Of a stretch of DNA of 64,000 nucleotides, positions 22,862 to 34,339 are shown piece after piece (the first letter of the stretch is position 1; each line of letters starts with the position of its first letter). The translations under genes were made by a program, and so were the position numbers. The stretch spans positions 10,666,308 through 10,730,307 of the forward strand of contig BSYO01000020.1 of the NCBI GenBank assembly GCA_033239525.1, read 5' to 3'. Under the pieces are notes generated by a model. It was not told the origin of the DNA. It ran no database searches and saw nothing but the letters and a program-made list of their open reading frames with translations. This DNA is from Nepenthes gracilis (Eukaryota > Streptophyta > Magnoliopsida > Caryophyllales > Nepenthaceae).

Positions 22862-23280
22862 TTCTCCGAATTCAAGTGCAACGATCAACGAATTCAGTCA
22901 ATATTCTTCCCAACTCAATTCTCCAGATTCTGATGATCACGGTCAACACTCTATTCAGCACAGTTCTCCGGATTCCAACGTTGCGGTCAATGAATCCGAT
23001 CAATATTCTTCCTAACTCGGTTCTCCAGATTCCGATGATACGGTCAACGAATCCAATCAACATTCTTTCCGGCTCAATTTTTCGGATTCTAACTGGACGG
23101 TTAAAGAATCCGGTCATACTCTCTCCCGCTCAGTTCTCCGGATTTAGATGATGTGGTTAACGAATTCGGTCAACATTCTTTCCGACTCAGTTCTCCAAAT
23201 TCTAATTGGGATGGTCAACGAATCCGATCAACACTCACTTCTACTTATTTTTTCCGCTCCGTCCCATCGGATTCAAGTAT
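22862..23280. repeat. 57-bp minisatellite, about 7 units
   Basis: TTCTCCRGATTC-type anchors occur at 22862, 22919, 22964, 23021, about 23078, 23134 and 23191. Spacing is 57 bp except one 45-bp unit. Units contain 'CGGTCAACGAATCC' and 'CAACATTCTT'. Overlapping ORFs on both strands are artefacts. Confidence 0.85.
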
Positions 23281-23329
23281 GACGATCAACAGACTCAAGC
23301 AACACTGTCAACGGACTCGGAGCAAAAAA

Positions 23330-24370
23330 TAAAAAATGCACAGAGATGAGAGATGAAGATCAAGAGCCACTGCTAGTTTTCTAATCAAATTGTCTCTTAC
23401 AAGTTACACAGCTAGATGCGCCGAGAACATGTCGGAGGCCGGAGTCTTAGGCCACCAGCATGGGGGACTTGTGATGGGGACGTTAGTAGTAGGTTGGCCT
23501 ACAAAGGAGGAAATAACTCAAATCCAACAGCAGTCCATTTCTACCTGGGATGGTCAACACTACTATTGATCAGAGAAGGAGCAAGTAGGTCCACAGTGGC
23601 CCAAGATCAACGACGGCCCATCTATGCCTGAGACAATCAACAATGTTGTTGACCAGAGAAGTGACAAGTAGGTCGACAGCGGCTCAGGATGAACGCGGTT
23701 AATGTCTAAATCGGCCGATGCGTCCCTTCCCAAACCTCAACGGTCATCTACCCTAATTGTCCGCATCTCCAAGAAAGACAATCTCCACTGTAACGGTAAC
23801 CTCTTAGAATTAGAGTACATCCCGGAAGGAAGGTGTTGAATCAGTATAGAAAACCCTAATGGTTACGATGCACAAAAGGAAAGAGATCTACCTTTTTTAC
23901 CGTTGCAGCCAAGAATAGCGCTTGTATTCACCTAGGAAAGGTAGCGATCCTCACAGAAAGCAGGCATTCTGCCTCATTATGTAATGAAGGCAATAGAGAA
24001 CCACAACTATAAAAGGCCATGAAAACTCACTCCATAGGCATGCTCTCTCTTACCTACCAGACGCCTTCTCTTGCCCACTAAACGTGCTCTTACATACTCA
24101 AGTTTACAGAAACTCTCCACGCTCTCAAGCTCTCCAACACACACACTCTCTGTTACTAGTTCCCTACGAGCTCAATATTTAGAGAAACTGCTTTCCACAA
24201 GCATCTATGATCAATGCCACTCTCTCTATGCGTGCGCCTCCCACCATCATTCTTAAACACACTCCAAGCATCCATTTTTGTATTCATTACATTTTACCTT
24301 CTCGATCTCAGAAAGTTTTATACTGACTTGAGCGTCGAAATGTTTTCAGTGGAATCAAATCTTGCCATCA
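23330..24370 (+). repeat. Tat-like LTR end, plus strand; left border uncertain
   Basis: Near the right end the plus strand reads ACTGACTTGAGCGTCGAAATG (24332 onward), closely like the R/U5 motif on the minus strand of the LTR at 3011-3999 (TGACTTGAGCGTCGAAG). It ends at or near GCCATCA (24370). The 24000-24260 stretch is the pyrimidine-rich, short-transcript-like DNA expected upstream. The start could not be fixed and no target duplication was found. Confidence 0.45.
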
Positions 24371-25526
24371 CCTGACCTCTTGTTTTAAATTGTGGTATAC
24401 AAGATTTGAAATTCAGTGGACAAAGATCAGAATCCGACGGATAACTTGACCCAAATCCGTTCAAAGTTTGGATCCAAGATGCATTATTACGTGATACGCA
24501 TGTAGTTAATTTTATATAAATTTGTATCTTGCGTAAAATGAGAATAAAACATAATTTCAAAATAGAATTTGAAAAAATAAAAAATAAAAAAAACAAAAAC
24601 AAAATTATCTTCTTTAAAGAAAAATATTATTCATATATTTATTTGTATTGAAATTATTAAAATTAAATGTATATTTTACTTTTAAAATTTTTTTTCCATC
24701 TCTCTTTTAATATAAATGAATATATAATTAAATATATAAATATATATTTTTAAAAAAATTCAAATTTTATATGGACGAATTTCAATTATCTTTACCATAA
24801 CTTGCTATATGTCACCTCATCTTTCAAAGTTTAAGTGGGAAAAAATATATATTTCTCGTAGATCTAAACATTTGTTTTAAAAAAGGTTTTTAAATAAAAA
24901 AATAAACTTAAAATTACATCCTTTTAATGTTTTTTTCATGTTATATAATGGTAAAAGCTGACCCATCCGTTTGATTGAATGTTTCCTTATTTGAATTGCA
25001 TGTTGGAAAATGATTTGGAAAATTCAAATTAAACGCAAACTCGAATGATCTACCTTGAATCGATGGAGTCTTAGCCTTTTTATTGGATTTTAAATTAAGT
25101 TTAAGTAAAATTTAATATCTTATAATAGATTTTGGTTGAGTTTAAATTGATCATTTTCTACCCCAAACCCAACAAAATCTATTATATATTTGTATGTGTT
25201 ACCACCTTTTGAGTTTACTTATCATATCCCTATTAATTAATTATTAATGTTCTCGCCTGATATTTACAAGAAACTTTTTAAAACTTTGTTTAAGAGTTAA
25301 ATTGTATTTAGTGGACAATAAAATTGAATTCTATTAGTATATTATATTCTTTTCTTAATTAATGAGGAACTATAAAATATTTTCAAGTTTTTTACAAGAA
25401 AAAAAAAAGAAACAGTTTAGAATTGGGGTAAAATTTAGGCATATAACCCAAATCTTGATTTTTTCATCTATTTTAAAGTGTAATCTTGAGGGTTGAGTTA
25501 TGAGAGCCAAATTCAAAATCGACGCA
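24371..25526. other. AT-rich spacer, no gene seen
   Basis: Very AT-rich, with A and T runs and no supported coding sequence. Confidence 0.6.
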
Positions 25527-25531
25527 TTACC

Positions 25532-26464
25532 TAACGCGTTCCTAGATTCGAGTTCTCGTACGAATTAGGGAGTTTTCAGATTTTTCGATTCAGGTGAATT
25601 GCTAACAGGTCCGATCTTTACGTTTCTCAACCTAAATACTACGCACCACAAATACAAACAAGAGATCAGAGGACAATAGGATGTCCTCCTACCGAAAACA
25701 TTACAATGATCAAGTTAGAAATATTTTTCCAAGAGATGGAAAGATAATCGAAGTAAACGTGATGGAGAATACACGTATGCTAAAATGCAGGGAGTGCGAG
25801 TGGCGTTTTTTAGGAGACTTTTGCTCCCCTTCTTCTACTGCTGAGAGTGGCTCACTAGAGTTGTACGGATTGAGGCGGTGTTTTAAGAGAAGAGAGCCGG
25901 TTCTTTCTCCTTATTTGCTTGAGCACTGGGTCTTAGGATTAATCATCTCAAGGGACCTTTTAGGCTTCTTGGAAATGAGATTTTGGATTCCTTCTCTTTG
26001 CTGAGAGAGGAGATATTTATGAAGGAGGTTTTCAGGAGTTAGGGTCTCTGATAGGTGACTTGCCGAGATTCGTCAACTATGGAGCGTTGGCGATAGCTAG
26101 TGGTGTCAATTGCGCCTTGTGGTGGGGCAGGGACCATCGTCGGGCATGGTTGACACTGACCAATTTGACTTCGCTTGGATTGATTGAATGGTTGTTTGGA
26201 CGGTGTGCATTGCGGTTTACAAGTGTTGATTTTATCTCCCATTGACTGACATTCTATGAGCCGGCGCCTCCTACGCTGTCAATTTGTTGTTGCTCCAATA
26301 GAGACGTAGGCAAAACTGATTGGACATGCGTCATGGACTCCCAATGGACTTTGCTCAAAGTCTCCCGGGGTGGCATCACGGGGCCGGGCCCATCTGCTAG
26401 TTGGACCTACTTGTTATTAATTGGGCTTTGCTAGCTCTAGTTAATATCCGTATTGGACCCATCA
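25532..26464 (-). mobile_element. Solo LTR of a Tat-type gypsy element, TSD TTACC
   Basis: 933 bp flanked by TTACC on both sides (25527-25531 and 26465-26469). It shares 'TACGAATTAGGGAG', 'CACAAATACAAACAAGAGATCAGAGGA' (in part) and the end 'GGACCCATCA' with the LTRs at 3011-3999 and 36289-37836. On the plus strand it begins TA where TG is expected, a single transition at the terminus. Both LTRs of the founding element have recombined to one. The 107-codon ORF inside (25681-26004) is not a gene. Confidence 0.8.
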
Positions 26465-28709
26465 TTACCCTTTTGAATCTTAAGTAAAAATAAGTCAGTT
26501 TTATTTATTTTTTATAAATTATATATATTTTAAATGTTACAAATTATAGGTAGAATTTTTTAAAGATATGTTTTAAGAACAAAATATATAGAAATTTTGG
26601 ACAATAAATGGCTAATTTTGATTTATTTAGTCTAATATAGACAATTACTACGAAATAATGACACCAGCACTCGAGTTATAAAGAAATTTATCAAGTTTTC
26701 CTATATTTATATTCGACTCGGTAATTAAAGAAGTTTGTAAGTTAGGATTTAGTTCATTAAAGTTATCAACTTGAGTTAAAACTAATGCCAATCAAGAAAT
26801 TTCGAGCCCAATCCCAATTACTCGATGTGGTCCTATAATATTGGGTTAATTCTAATCCAGCCACTCCGAGCTGAATTTCACGTAATTTGATTGATTCCTT
26901 ATAATAATGGGTTTGCAGACGCTCAACCCGCCAAGTAAAAGGGGGCGTGGGTTTTCTTGTTCGGCAGTGGAAACTGTTTATATTAATAGCAGCTTTGGAC
27001 GTTTAACAAAAACTGAAAGTTTTCTTTGCATTTGCACGCATATTCATGGTTCCCAAACAGAGAAATTGCGAGCTATCAGCACCACTAGTTCTGTCCTTCT
27101 AATATCTGGCCCATTTTTTTCTCAAAAAAGATGATGTTCTTCCCATGTGTCGATGATAATATAATTTCTATTTGTTATTTTCCTATTTCTCCATGTAAGA
27201 ATCTCTCCACGTTTGCTAATGGATTTGTTGAAGAAATGCTATATTTGGTGAGTTTTCACCAGTATCAAGAATCAGAGTTTCTAACGGGCAAAGTTCATTC
27301 ACATTCGATGGACCCATTTGGTAATATTTCGTTTTGTGTTTTGCTTTTCTGTTTTGTTTTCTGAAAAACTTAAGGGTCCCTGTGCCGAAGATTGATTGAG
27401 TTTTACAGTTTTTTATTTTATGATGTCACTCTCTTTTTCACTTCTCACAATGAGAAATTATGGGAGGGATCACTGAACAATAGGCTTCAGAGTTTGGAAA
27501 TGTGCATTTTTTGTTATCCCATCGTAAAGGCAAATGACAAACACCTGGTTAGTGTAATTATTTGTGGTTCTATCAGTAACTTTCAAAATTGAATGTTTTT
27601 CTTTGCTTATCAAGCGGTTCGCCATTTTACCATTTGTTATTGTGTGCGCATTAGTAAGCCTGATTTTTGTCCTCACTGCTGTTGCCTGTATATGTCGTCT
27701 AATGACAGCAAAATGCCGGTTTTATTATGTTTCTGACGCGTGTCACGAACATTGAACACTACTCTAGTATCTTTTCCGGCAATCCAGTGAGGATTTCTTG
27801 CTGGATGTGGCGTGCCTCGTTGAATGATACTGCTCGAAGTCAAAAGAGTTTCTTCTTTCCTCCTTAAAAATTCCTCATCTCTCTTTGATTGCTTTAAACT
27901 TGGCTTTGTGCATTGCTATGCTGTTTTGGTTGTATTTTGTTCCGACCAACAGTTTAATTTGTGCTGCTCCAAGATTTCAGAAACTTTTGTGATGGTGAGG
28001 CATGATTCCTTGCAAGATAAATGAGACAGCCCCTTTCACGTAAAGGTTTAAATGGTTTGGCAGATAGCTAGCTGAGGTACCCAAAAGAGATTCGCTAAAA
28101 ATGAAGATGGTGACGAAAGCAGTGGAAAATGCATATGGATTGGCCTTTTATATCTCTTTGGCTATGTCGGAATCTGATATGCAAATCCAAATCAAGCGTT
28201 CATTCAAATTTGATTTGACGTAGTATACCAATGTCCTAACTTGCAACAAATTAGTTCTCATCTAGTGTGAAAAACAAAACCTTGAAATACCTTTGTTTCA
28301 ATTGGGAATCTAAGCAGGAAAAAATTTTAATAACTGCTATTCAGCCGGTAAAAGTCGAGGGGTTTGCTTTGATCACTTCCCAAAAGCATCAGCTTGGATA
28401 AGAATCCTAGCAAAGGAGGATATTTTTTTCTAGGAGTATATGAAGAAAATACTTAATAAAAAGAAATACATCTGTTGTCTAAATTTGGTTTTGGCAAAAG
28501 CTGCCTACCACTTGAATAACTTGGTGTGCCACTAACTGCAAGCAATCTTAATGCTGCTCAATGCTAGCCTTCAGTGGAGAAGGTACTTGCTTTTAGGGAA
28601 ACTCTGGACAGCGCACACACTTACATAAGCAGGCAGGTTGAAGCTCCTTGGTAACCAGTTTGTATAGGTATTAGTCAAGCATCGTTGCTTTGCCAAAAGG
28701 GTGCTAAAG
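26465..28709. other. Low-copy-looking DNA, no secure gene; possible introns
   Basis: Has a GT-rich, non-repetitive texture unlike the flanking transposons. Possible donor sites follow open stretches (for example GTGAGT near 27248 and GTAATA near 27322), but I cannot join them into a protein I recognise. If the split exon at 28710-28806/35594-35660 is real, this would be its upstream intron or gene body. Confidence 0.3.
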
Positions 28710-28806
28710 AATTGATCATTTTGTGAAAAATTCTTATGGAATTGATGTGATCTCACCTGGAAATATGATGGTTGCTTTGGAGAAATTTTATAATCCTAAT
28801 GTAGAG
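28710..28806 (+). CDS. Putative host exon, left half, interrupted by chromovirus
   Basis: Open in one frame from a possible acceptor (CTAAAG|A, with an in-frame TAA just upstream at 28704) to the retroelement border: 'HFVKNSYGIDVISPGNMM' and on to 'ALEKFYNPNVE'. With the 28807-35593 insertion removed, the same frame continues at 35594 ('LGKYVAKIEAMALTVQQRF'). The composition is protein-like and helical. I do not recognise the family. If real, the exon is now split by 6.8 kb of foreign DNA and the gene is disrupted. Confidence 0.35.
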
Positions 28807-29219
28807 TGTTGCAGCCGCAACAAAATTGGTACCAATCCTTCGGCCGTTTGGTGAGTATGAAGATTTAAGGGGGAAGGGGAGTCCTGGAAGGAAGGAATGC
28901 AATGAAGAACAGGGAGAAGGGTAAAGGGATTAGGGAAAATGAAGGGAAGAGGAAGGAGAAGAAAGTACGAGAGAAAGAGAGAGAGCAGGCAACTGAAATG
29001 ATACTTGTCTTCTCATTTCCTTGGTTCTGGCAATACAAATCTGATTCCTAATCACGTGGGATCACGTGGTGTGGCTGAGTCACCAACGACTAACAAACGC
29101 AGCAAGCATTTGTGCTAACAGAAGCAAGTATTTAAACTAACAGTATTTTGTATATCAATTCCTAATGGACCGTATACTAAGGGAAGATATAATAATGCCG
29201 GTATAATTTCAGTATACCA
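28807..29219 (-). repeat. 3' LTR of the chromovirus
   Basis: On the plus strand starts TGTTGCAGCCGC; the far edge is taken at 'AGTATACCA' (29219), just beyond the stop of the pol ORF and a GGG tract. The host flank before it ends AATGTAGAG. Confidence 0.7.
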
Positions 29220-29246
29220 ATATTCTAATTGTAATACCCTAATATA

Positions 29247-29900
29247 CTATATGAATTCTTGGTATCTACGAGGGGGACGTGACGCTCGTGAGCTTCTACG
29301 GGTTCTCATCGGTTGTTCTGATGTCGGCGTGTCCGTTGTAATAAGACCGGTAACATTACCCTCCTCATCAAATACAACCTTGTCCTCAAGGTGGAAAGAA
29401 GGAAAATCTTGCATCAATTCGGTAGCCGGTTCCCATGTGGCCTCTGAAGCCGGTTGAGAGTGCCACTGTATGAGCAGTTGGGGAATGACAGCTTCCCTCT
29501 GAAGTACCTTGCGGAACCCCAGGATTTGGACTGGCGTGAGGAGGGGCTGAGTTCCTTGCGCTGCTGGTGGGAAAGTAACAGGCTGACTGGGGCCATCAGG
29601 AGGGCCTTGTTTCAGCAGGGAGACGTGGAAGATGTTGTGGATTCTGGAATCAGCAGGGAGCTCCAAGCGATACGCAACATTTCCAATTCTTTCGGTAATA
29701 CGGAAAGGTCCATAGTATCGTTTGGCCAATTTGTTAGACTGCCGGTGCGCGATCGATGATTGACGATAAGGTTGAAGCTTCACATAAACCCAAGCTCCCA
29801 ACTGATATTGCTTCTCGGATCGGTGGGCATCTGCTTGGTTCTTCATACGAACCTGCGCTCTCAACCAGTTAATCATAGCGGCGCGAGCACCAAGGCCCGC
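29247..29900 (-). pseudogene. Integrase C-terminus and chromodomain-like tail
   Basis: An intact 209-codon stretch: 'GAWVYVKLQPYRQSSIAHR' and 'KRYYGPFRITERIGNVAYRLELP' are the integrase GPY/F module ('YYGPF'). Then comes 'VSLLKQGPPDGP', and near the end 'LIQWHSQPASEATWEPATEL' is chromodomain-like (W...ATWEP). The ORF ends 'PRRYQEFI', stop near 29247. In chromoviruses this tail is thought to guide insertion to marked chromatin. The upstream integrase core lies in another frame. Confidence 0.8.
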
Positions 29901-31331
29901 ATTGTTAGTCGCTCATCAACATTTAAAAACTGTGGAGGAGCCTTGTAGATACTCGACCGCAGAGGGCGGGGTTATGCCGTAGACAGCCTCGAATGGGCTC
30001 ATCTTCGTGGAGGAATGTCAAGGCGGTGTTATAACTCCATTCCGCCCACTAAGAAATCTGGTCCAAGCGGCGGGGTGGTCGGACACAAAGCAAAGGTAGT
30101 CTTCGAGATAGTTGATGACTGTTTGGCCATCCGTTTGAGGGTGGTAGGCGCTATCATGCGGCTGAGTGTAGTGTTTTGATTTGAAGAATTCATTCAGAAC
30201 TTACTCATGAAGATAGGGTCGCGGTCTGAGACAATTTCAGCGGGCATACCATGGAGGCGGCAGATTTCTTGGATAAAAACAGCAGCGAGGTCCTCTGCGG
30301 TGAAGGGGTTGCGGAGGCCCACAAAGTGAGCATACTTCGAAAGGCGATCGACCACCACCCATATGACTGTCTTGCCTTGAGACAATGGTAAGTGAGTTAT
30401 GAAGTCCATGGAGATGGAGGTCCATATGGTCTTGGGAATCGGCAGTGGTTGTAGCTTACCAGGGTAAGCCACGTTGAGGGATTTGGTCTGTTGACATGTG
30501 GCGCACTGGTTGACGAAGGTGTGGATGTCTTGGCGCATTTTTGGCGAAAAAATGGTTGGCGATACGCGCTAACGTTCGCTGGAAACCAGTATGGCCCCCT
30601 GCGGCCGAAGCATGGTACTCTTGCAAGATAAGATCTTGTAATGCTGACTCGGGAGGAATGAAGACGCGTCCCTTGAAGAATACCAGGCCATCACGCACGG
30701 AATACTTGTCAAAGTCCCCGGGTCGCTCCTGTATGGCAGACATGAGGTCCGCTGAAGCCGAATGCCGACCATAAAACTGTCTGAGGGCAGTCAGCAGTGC
30801 CACCACTGGGCGAGAGGAAGAATACAGAGCATGGCAAGCCCCTTCTGGTAATCTGGATAGTGCATCAGCTGGGCAATTATCCTTGCCCGGTTTGTAAGTG
30901 ATCTCAAAGTCATACCCCAGCAGTTTGGTGAGCCATCGCTGCTGCTCGGGCGTGTGAACGGTTTGATTTAAGAGTGCCTTGAGTGGCAAATGGTCTGTCT
31001 GCACGTTGAAATGGGTACCCAGCAAGTATGGCCGCCATTTTTTGATGGCTTCGGCGATAGCACACAGCTCCCTTATGTAAGTAGAGGCAGTTTGCATACG
31101 GGGGCTAAGCTGTTTACTGAAGAAGGCAATGGGATGCCCCGCTTGGAGGAGCACAGCCCCAATGCCGTGTCCCGAAGCATCTGTCTGAACGGTGAACGGC
31201 TTGGAAAAGTCCGGCAGGGCCAGAACTGGGGTTGTTGTGAGGGCAGTTTTGAGGCCCAGGAGTGCCGTGGTGGCTGCACTGGACCAGATAAAAGCATCCT
31301 TCCTCAGTAGGTGGGTAAGCGGTGCAGCCAT
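29901..31331 (-). pseudogene. RNase H and integrase (frameshifted)
   Basis: 30456-31331 (291 codons) encodes RNase H: 'FTVQTDASGHGIGAVLLQ' with the first catalytic Asp, 'RELCAIAEAIKKWRPYL' with Glu, and 'FNVQTDHLPLKALLNQ' with the second Asp. Then comes 'KPGKDNCPADALSRLP' and the start of the integrase H2C2 finger. A frameshift near 30530 moves to 30194-30538: 'CATCQQTKSLN', 'ISMDFITHLPLS', 'VVVDRLSKYAHF', 'PAEIVSDRDPIFMSKF', giving the first two acidic residues of D,D-35-E. The last Glu region (29901-30190) is broken by further stops. Confidence 0.85.
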
Positions 31332-32964
31332 TTGGGCGTACCGGCGACGAAATGCGGTAGTAACCGGTCAAACCCAAGAAGCCCCTGAGCTGTTTAACAT
31401 TTGTGGGAGTCGGCCATTGCTGGATTGCCTCAATTTTGGCAGGGTCTACGGCAACCCCTTGAGATGATACAATATGCCCCAAGTAGGCGATAGATGTTTT
31501 CCCGAATTCACATTTGCTGCGCTTAACATAAAAAACTTGGTCCTTCAGAATCTGGAGAACATTTTCCACATGAACACAGTGCTGTTCCCAATCCGAGCTG
31601 TAAATCAGAATGTCGTCGAAGAACACTAACACAAATTTTCTGAGAGCTGAACGGAAAATGTTATTCATTTCAGACTGGAAAGTAGATGGGGCATTGGTTA
31701 AGCCAAAGGGCATCACTAGAAACTCATAGTGACCCTCATGTGTTCTAAAAGCCGTCTTGGGAACATCAGCTGGGTGCACCCGGATTTGATGGTACCCAGA
31801 TCGCAAATCCAGCTTCGAGAACACCCGTGCCCCATGTAATTCGTCCAAGAGCTCATCTACGGTGGGAATGGGGAACCGGTCCTTGATGGTAATTGCGTTG
31901 AGAGCGCGGTAATCCACACAAAACCGCCAACTACCATCCTTCTTCTTGACTAACAAAACTGGTGATGAGAATGGACTCGTGCTTGGCTGAATTATACCTT
32001 CGGCCAGCATTTCACGGATCAGCCTTTCCATTTCAGTTTTCTGGAAGTGGGGATACCGATAAGGTCTAACATTCACTGCTTCAGTTTGTGTGTTGAGGGG
32101 AATTTTATGATCTGTGGTTCGGGGTGGAGGTAGGCCGTGTGGTAGTTCAAATATTTTGGTGAAGGAGTTGATAATATGGTTAAGTTTCTGGGTATTTTGG
32201 GAATCGGTGTTTGAGGTAAGTTTGAGAGACCCAAGTGTAGCTGATGGTAGCAGTGGATCCGGTGGGGACAGCATGGTGATGTGGAAGTAGGAGGCTACTG
32301 AATGTGTGGACTCTTCCCTCCTCAATTGCCCCAATGTCATGGTGGTCATTGAAGCCAAGGGCATCCCATGCAGAGTGATCCTGGCACCAGAGTAGACAAA
32401 ACTCATCTGGAGGGTCCGGTAGTCAAAGACCACTGGGCCAATGGTGGCCAGCCATTGGACTCCCAACACTAAGTCAGCCCCGTAGATGGGTAATAGATAA
32501 AGTTCTACAGCAAAACAAACGTGATCCAAGGTGACTCCCACCTTCGAGCAGAGTCCTTCACATCGAAGGGTCGCTCCATTGCCCACAGTGACGTTCAAGT
32601 GGCAAGAGGGTTCTATGGGGAGACTAAGGTATTTGGCAATACGGGTTTGGAGGAAGTTGTGAGTGGAGCCACTGTCCACTAGGATGACTACGGGTTGCCC
32701 AGATATGGACCCTTGTAACCGTAGGGTAGAGGGTATAAAATGCCCTTCAAGAGCATGAAGGGATATGTTAGGAACAGAATCTGGTGGTAAGTAGGGGGGT
32801 TCTAGTTCGTGGGACGGGTGAGCCACAGATGTGGGATCATCAGGCCCTGCCTCCAAATTTTGGAGCCCTGGTAATGGTCCCCCTTCTTCCTCTGCCAACA
32901 TACAAGAACTTGGGTGGTTTACATCGATGGCCGGGACAAATTTATCATCACGGTTAAAACACAA
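31332..32964 (-). pseudogene. Protease and reverse transcriptase of the chromovirus
   Basis: Open from 32964 to 31114. Retropepsin motif 'VDSGSTHNF' near residue 100 and 'ADLVLGVQWL' behind it form the protease. RT follows with 'SPVLLVKKKDGSWRFCVDYR', 'FSKLDLRSGYHQIRVHP', 'MPFGLTNAPSTFQ' and catalytic 'FFDDILIYSSD'. The thumb reads 'WPTPTNVKQLRGFLGLTGYY', after which a one-base slip near 31350 leaves the frame, so the last 70 codons of this ORF are not RT; RNase H resumes in the neighbouring frame. Key active-site residues are intact. Confidence 0.9.
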
Positions 32965-32970
32965 CCCCTT

Positions 32971-33901
32971 TTAACGACGGGCAGCCATTTCGAGGTAGTT
33001 AATTTTTAGAGGCGGTGAAGAGAAGGTGTTTTTTACCGTCACCGGTGTGGGAGCATCCAAGAGTCTCGGGTCCCGGTGGGACGTGGCCACACCTTTGGTT
33101 GGCAAGCTTCCGGCTTCTCCTCCACCCGGTTTAGCCATCCCAATGGCATCCGAAGATGAGCCAGCCAACAACAAAGAACTCCCTCCGAATTTCGTCCCTC
33201 GGACCCGAAATGAAGCGAAAGGCAGATGGTGGGCGATAAACCACGCGCGTTGAGTCGGCGGTGACTCGAACTCTATCATGTAAGCCGTGACCGTTGTTTC
33301 TTGTCGAAGCTTGCAGGCGGCTTCGGGTTCTGAAATGAAGAGGGGCCAAATCTGAGTTCGAGGGCTTTGGAAAAACTCTCCCAGGTAGTTAGCTGACCGG
33401 TGGCGTCCATCCACTGATACCATTGCAGTTGTCTTTGGACATATAAAAAACGCGCCACCATCAATTTATTAAGGAGGAGTCTTTGTGGAATAAGAAGAAT
33501 CGTTCGATTTGGAAGAGCCTTGACGAGGACATTCTCGCCGTGAAGAATGGCAGTTCCAATTTGGGCAAACGAAGCGAGGTAGGGTTTTGTACAGTGGTGG
33601 TTGGGCTAATTAGGGCGAGGTTTTGGGAGGTAGTGGGAGTCACTGGGGGAATCGCGTACAAGGAGGGCGTAGGTAACAGAGGTGGATTTAGAGAGGAAGA
33701 GTTTGAAACCTGGCGATCGACGCGATTCAGCACTTGACGTATTTCTGAACGAAGATCTGAGATGGATTGTTGCATTTCATCACACTTTTGGGGAAGATTT
33801 TCCATGGACGACAGTCGGTCTGCATGTTCTCGCAGCTCCTGAGTGATGCTAGCGATGGCCTCCTCATGGGCTCGGTATCTCGTCTGCATCCCGTCCGCCA
33901 T
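32971..33901 (-). pseudogene. Chromovirus gag (frameshifted)
   Basis: Starts ATG at 33901, about 25 bp inside the LTR edge. 33461-33901 gives a helical, probably coiled-coil N-terminus ('ASITQELREHADRLSSMENL') and a Ser/Pro-rich linker ending 'LRLPKLELPFF'. In the next frame 33276-33464 carries 'ARFLYVQRQLQWYQWMDATG' and 'WESFSKALELRFGP', the Retrotrans_gag core. The third piece, 32971-33423, is poor in recognisable motifs. At least two frameshifts separate the pieces. Confidence 0.75.
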
Positions 33902-34339
33902 TTAACTCTCGGTAAACACCCGATTTGTTGCGGCCGAATAAAAATTGGTACCAATCCTTCGGCCGTTTGGTGAGTATGAAGATTTAAGGGGGAAGGGGAG
34001 TCCTGGAAGGAAGGAATGCAATGAAGAACAGGGAGAAGGGTAAAGGGATTAGGGAAAATGAAGGGAAGAGGAAGGAGAAGAAAGTACGAGAGAAAGAGAG
34101 AGAGCAGTAATCAAAATGATACTTGTCTTCTCATTTCCTTGGTTACGCAATACAAATCGATTCCTAATCACGTGGGATCACGTGGTGTGGTGAGTCAGCC
34201 GAACGACTAACAAACGCAGCAAGCATTTGTGCTAATGAAATGCAAGTATTTAAACTAACAAAGATTTTGTATATCAATTCCTAATGGACCGTATACTAAG
34301 GGAAGATATAATAATGCCGGTATAATTTCGGTATACCAA
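33902..34339 (-). repeat. 5' LTR and degenerate primer site of the chromovirus
   Basis: The LTR is 33926-34339. The 24 bases between LTR and gag ATG are a corrupted version of the leader seen intact beside the plus-strand LTR at 35205 (AATTGGTGCTTTCATTGAGAG). The LTR differs from the 3' LTR in small blocks that almost all coincide with CAG or CTG in the other copy. Confidence 0.75.

Larger units (their letters stand above)
28807..34339 (-). mobile_element. Chromovirus (Ty3/gypsy with chromodomain), full length but decayed
   Basis: Minus-strand element with 5' LTR 33926-34339, gag, protease, RT, RNase H, integrase with C-terminal chromodomain-like segment, and 3' LTR 28807-29219. LTRs are about 413 bp and very similar, so the insertion is fairly young despite several frameshifts. 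Upstream of the 5' LTR (34340 onward) lies the 3' end of another copy rather than host DNA, so copies are joined in tandem and inverted here. Confidence 0.85.

Noticed and set aside
17190..23280. Regularly spaced repeats resembling a CRISPR array
   Set aside because: Units are contiguous, imperfect and without unique spacers, and the genome is a plant's; these are minisatellites.
25681..26004. 107-codon ORF starting with ATG
   Set aside because: Lies wholly inside a solo LTR bounded by a 5-bp duplication.
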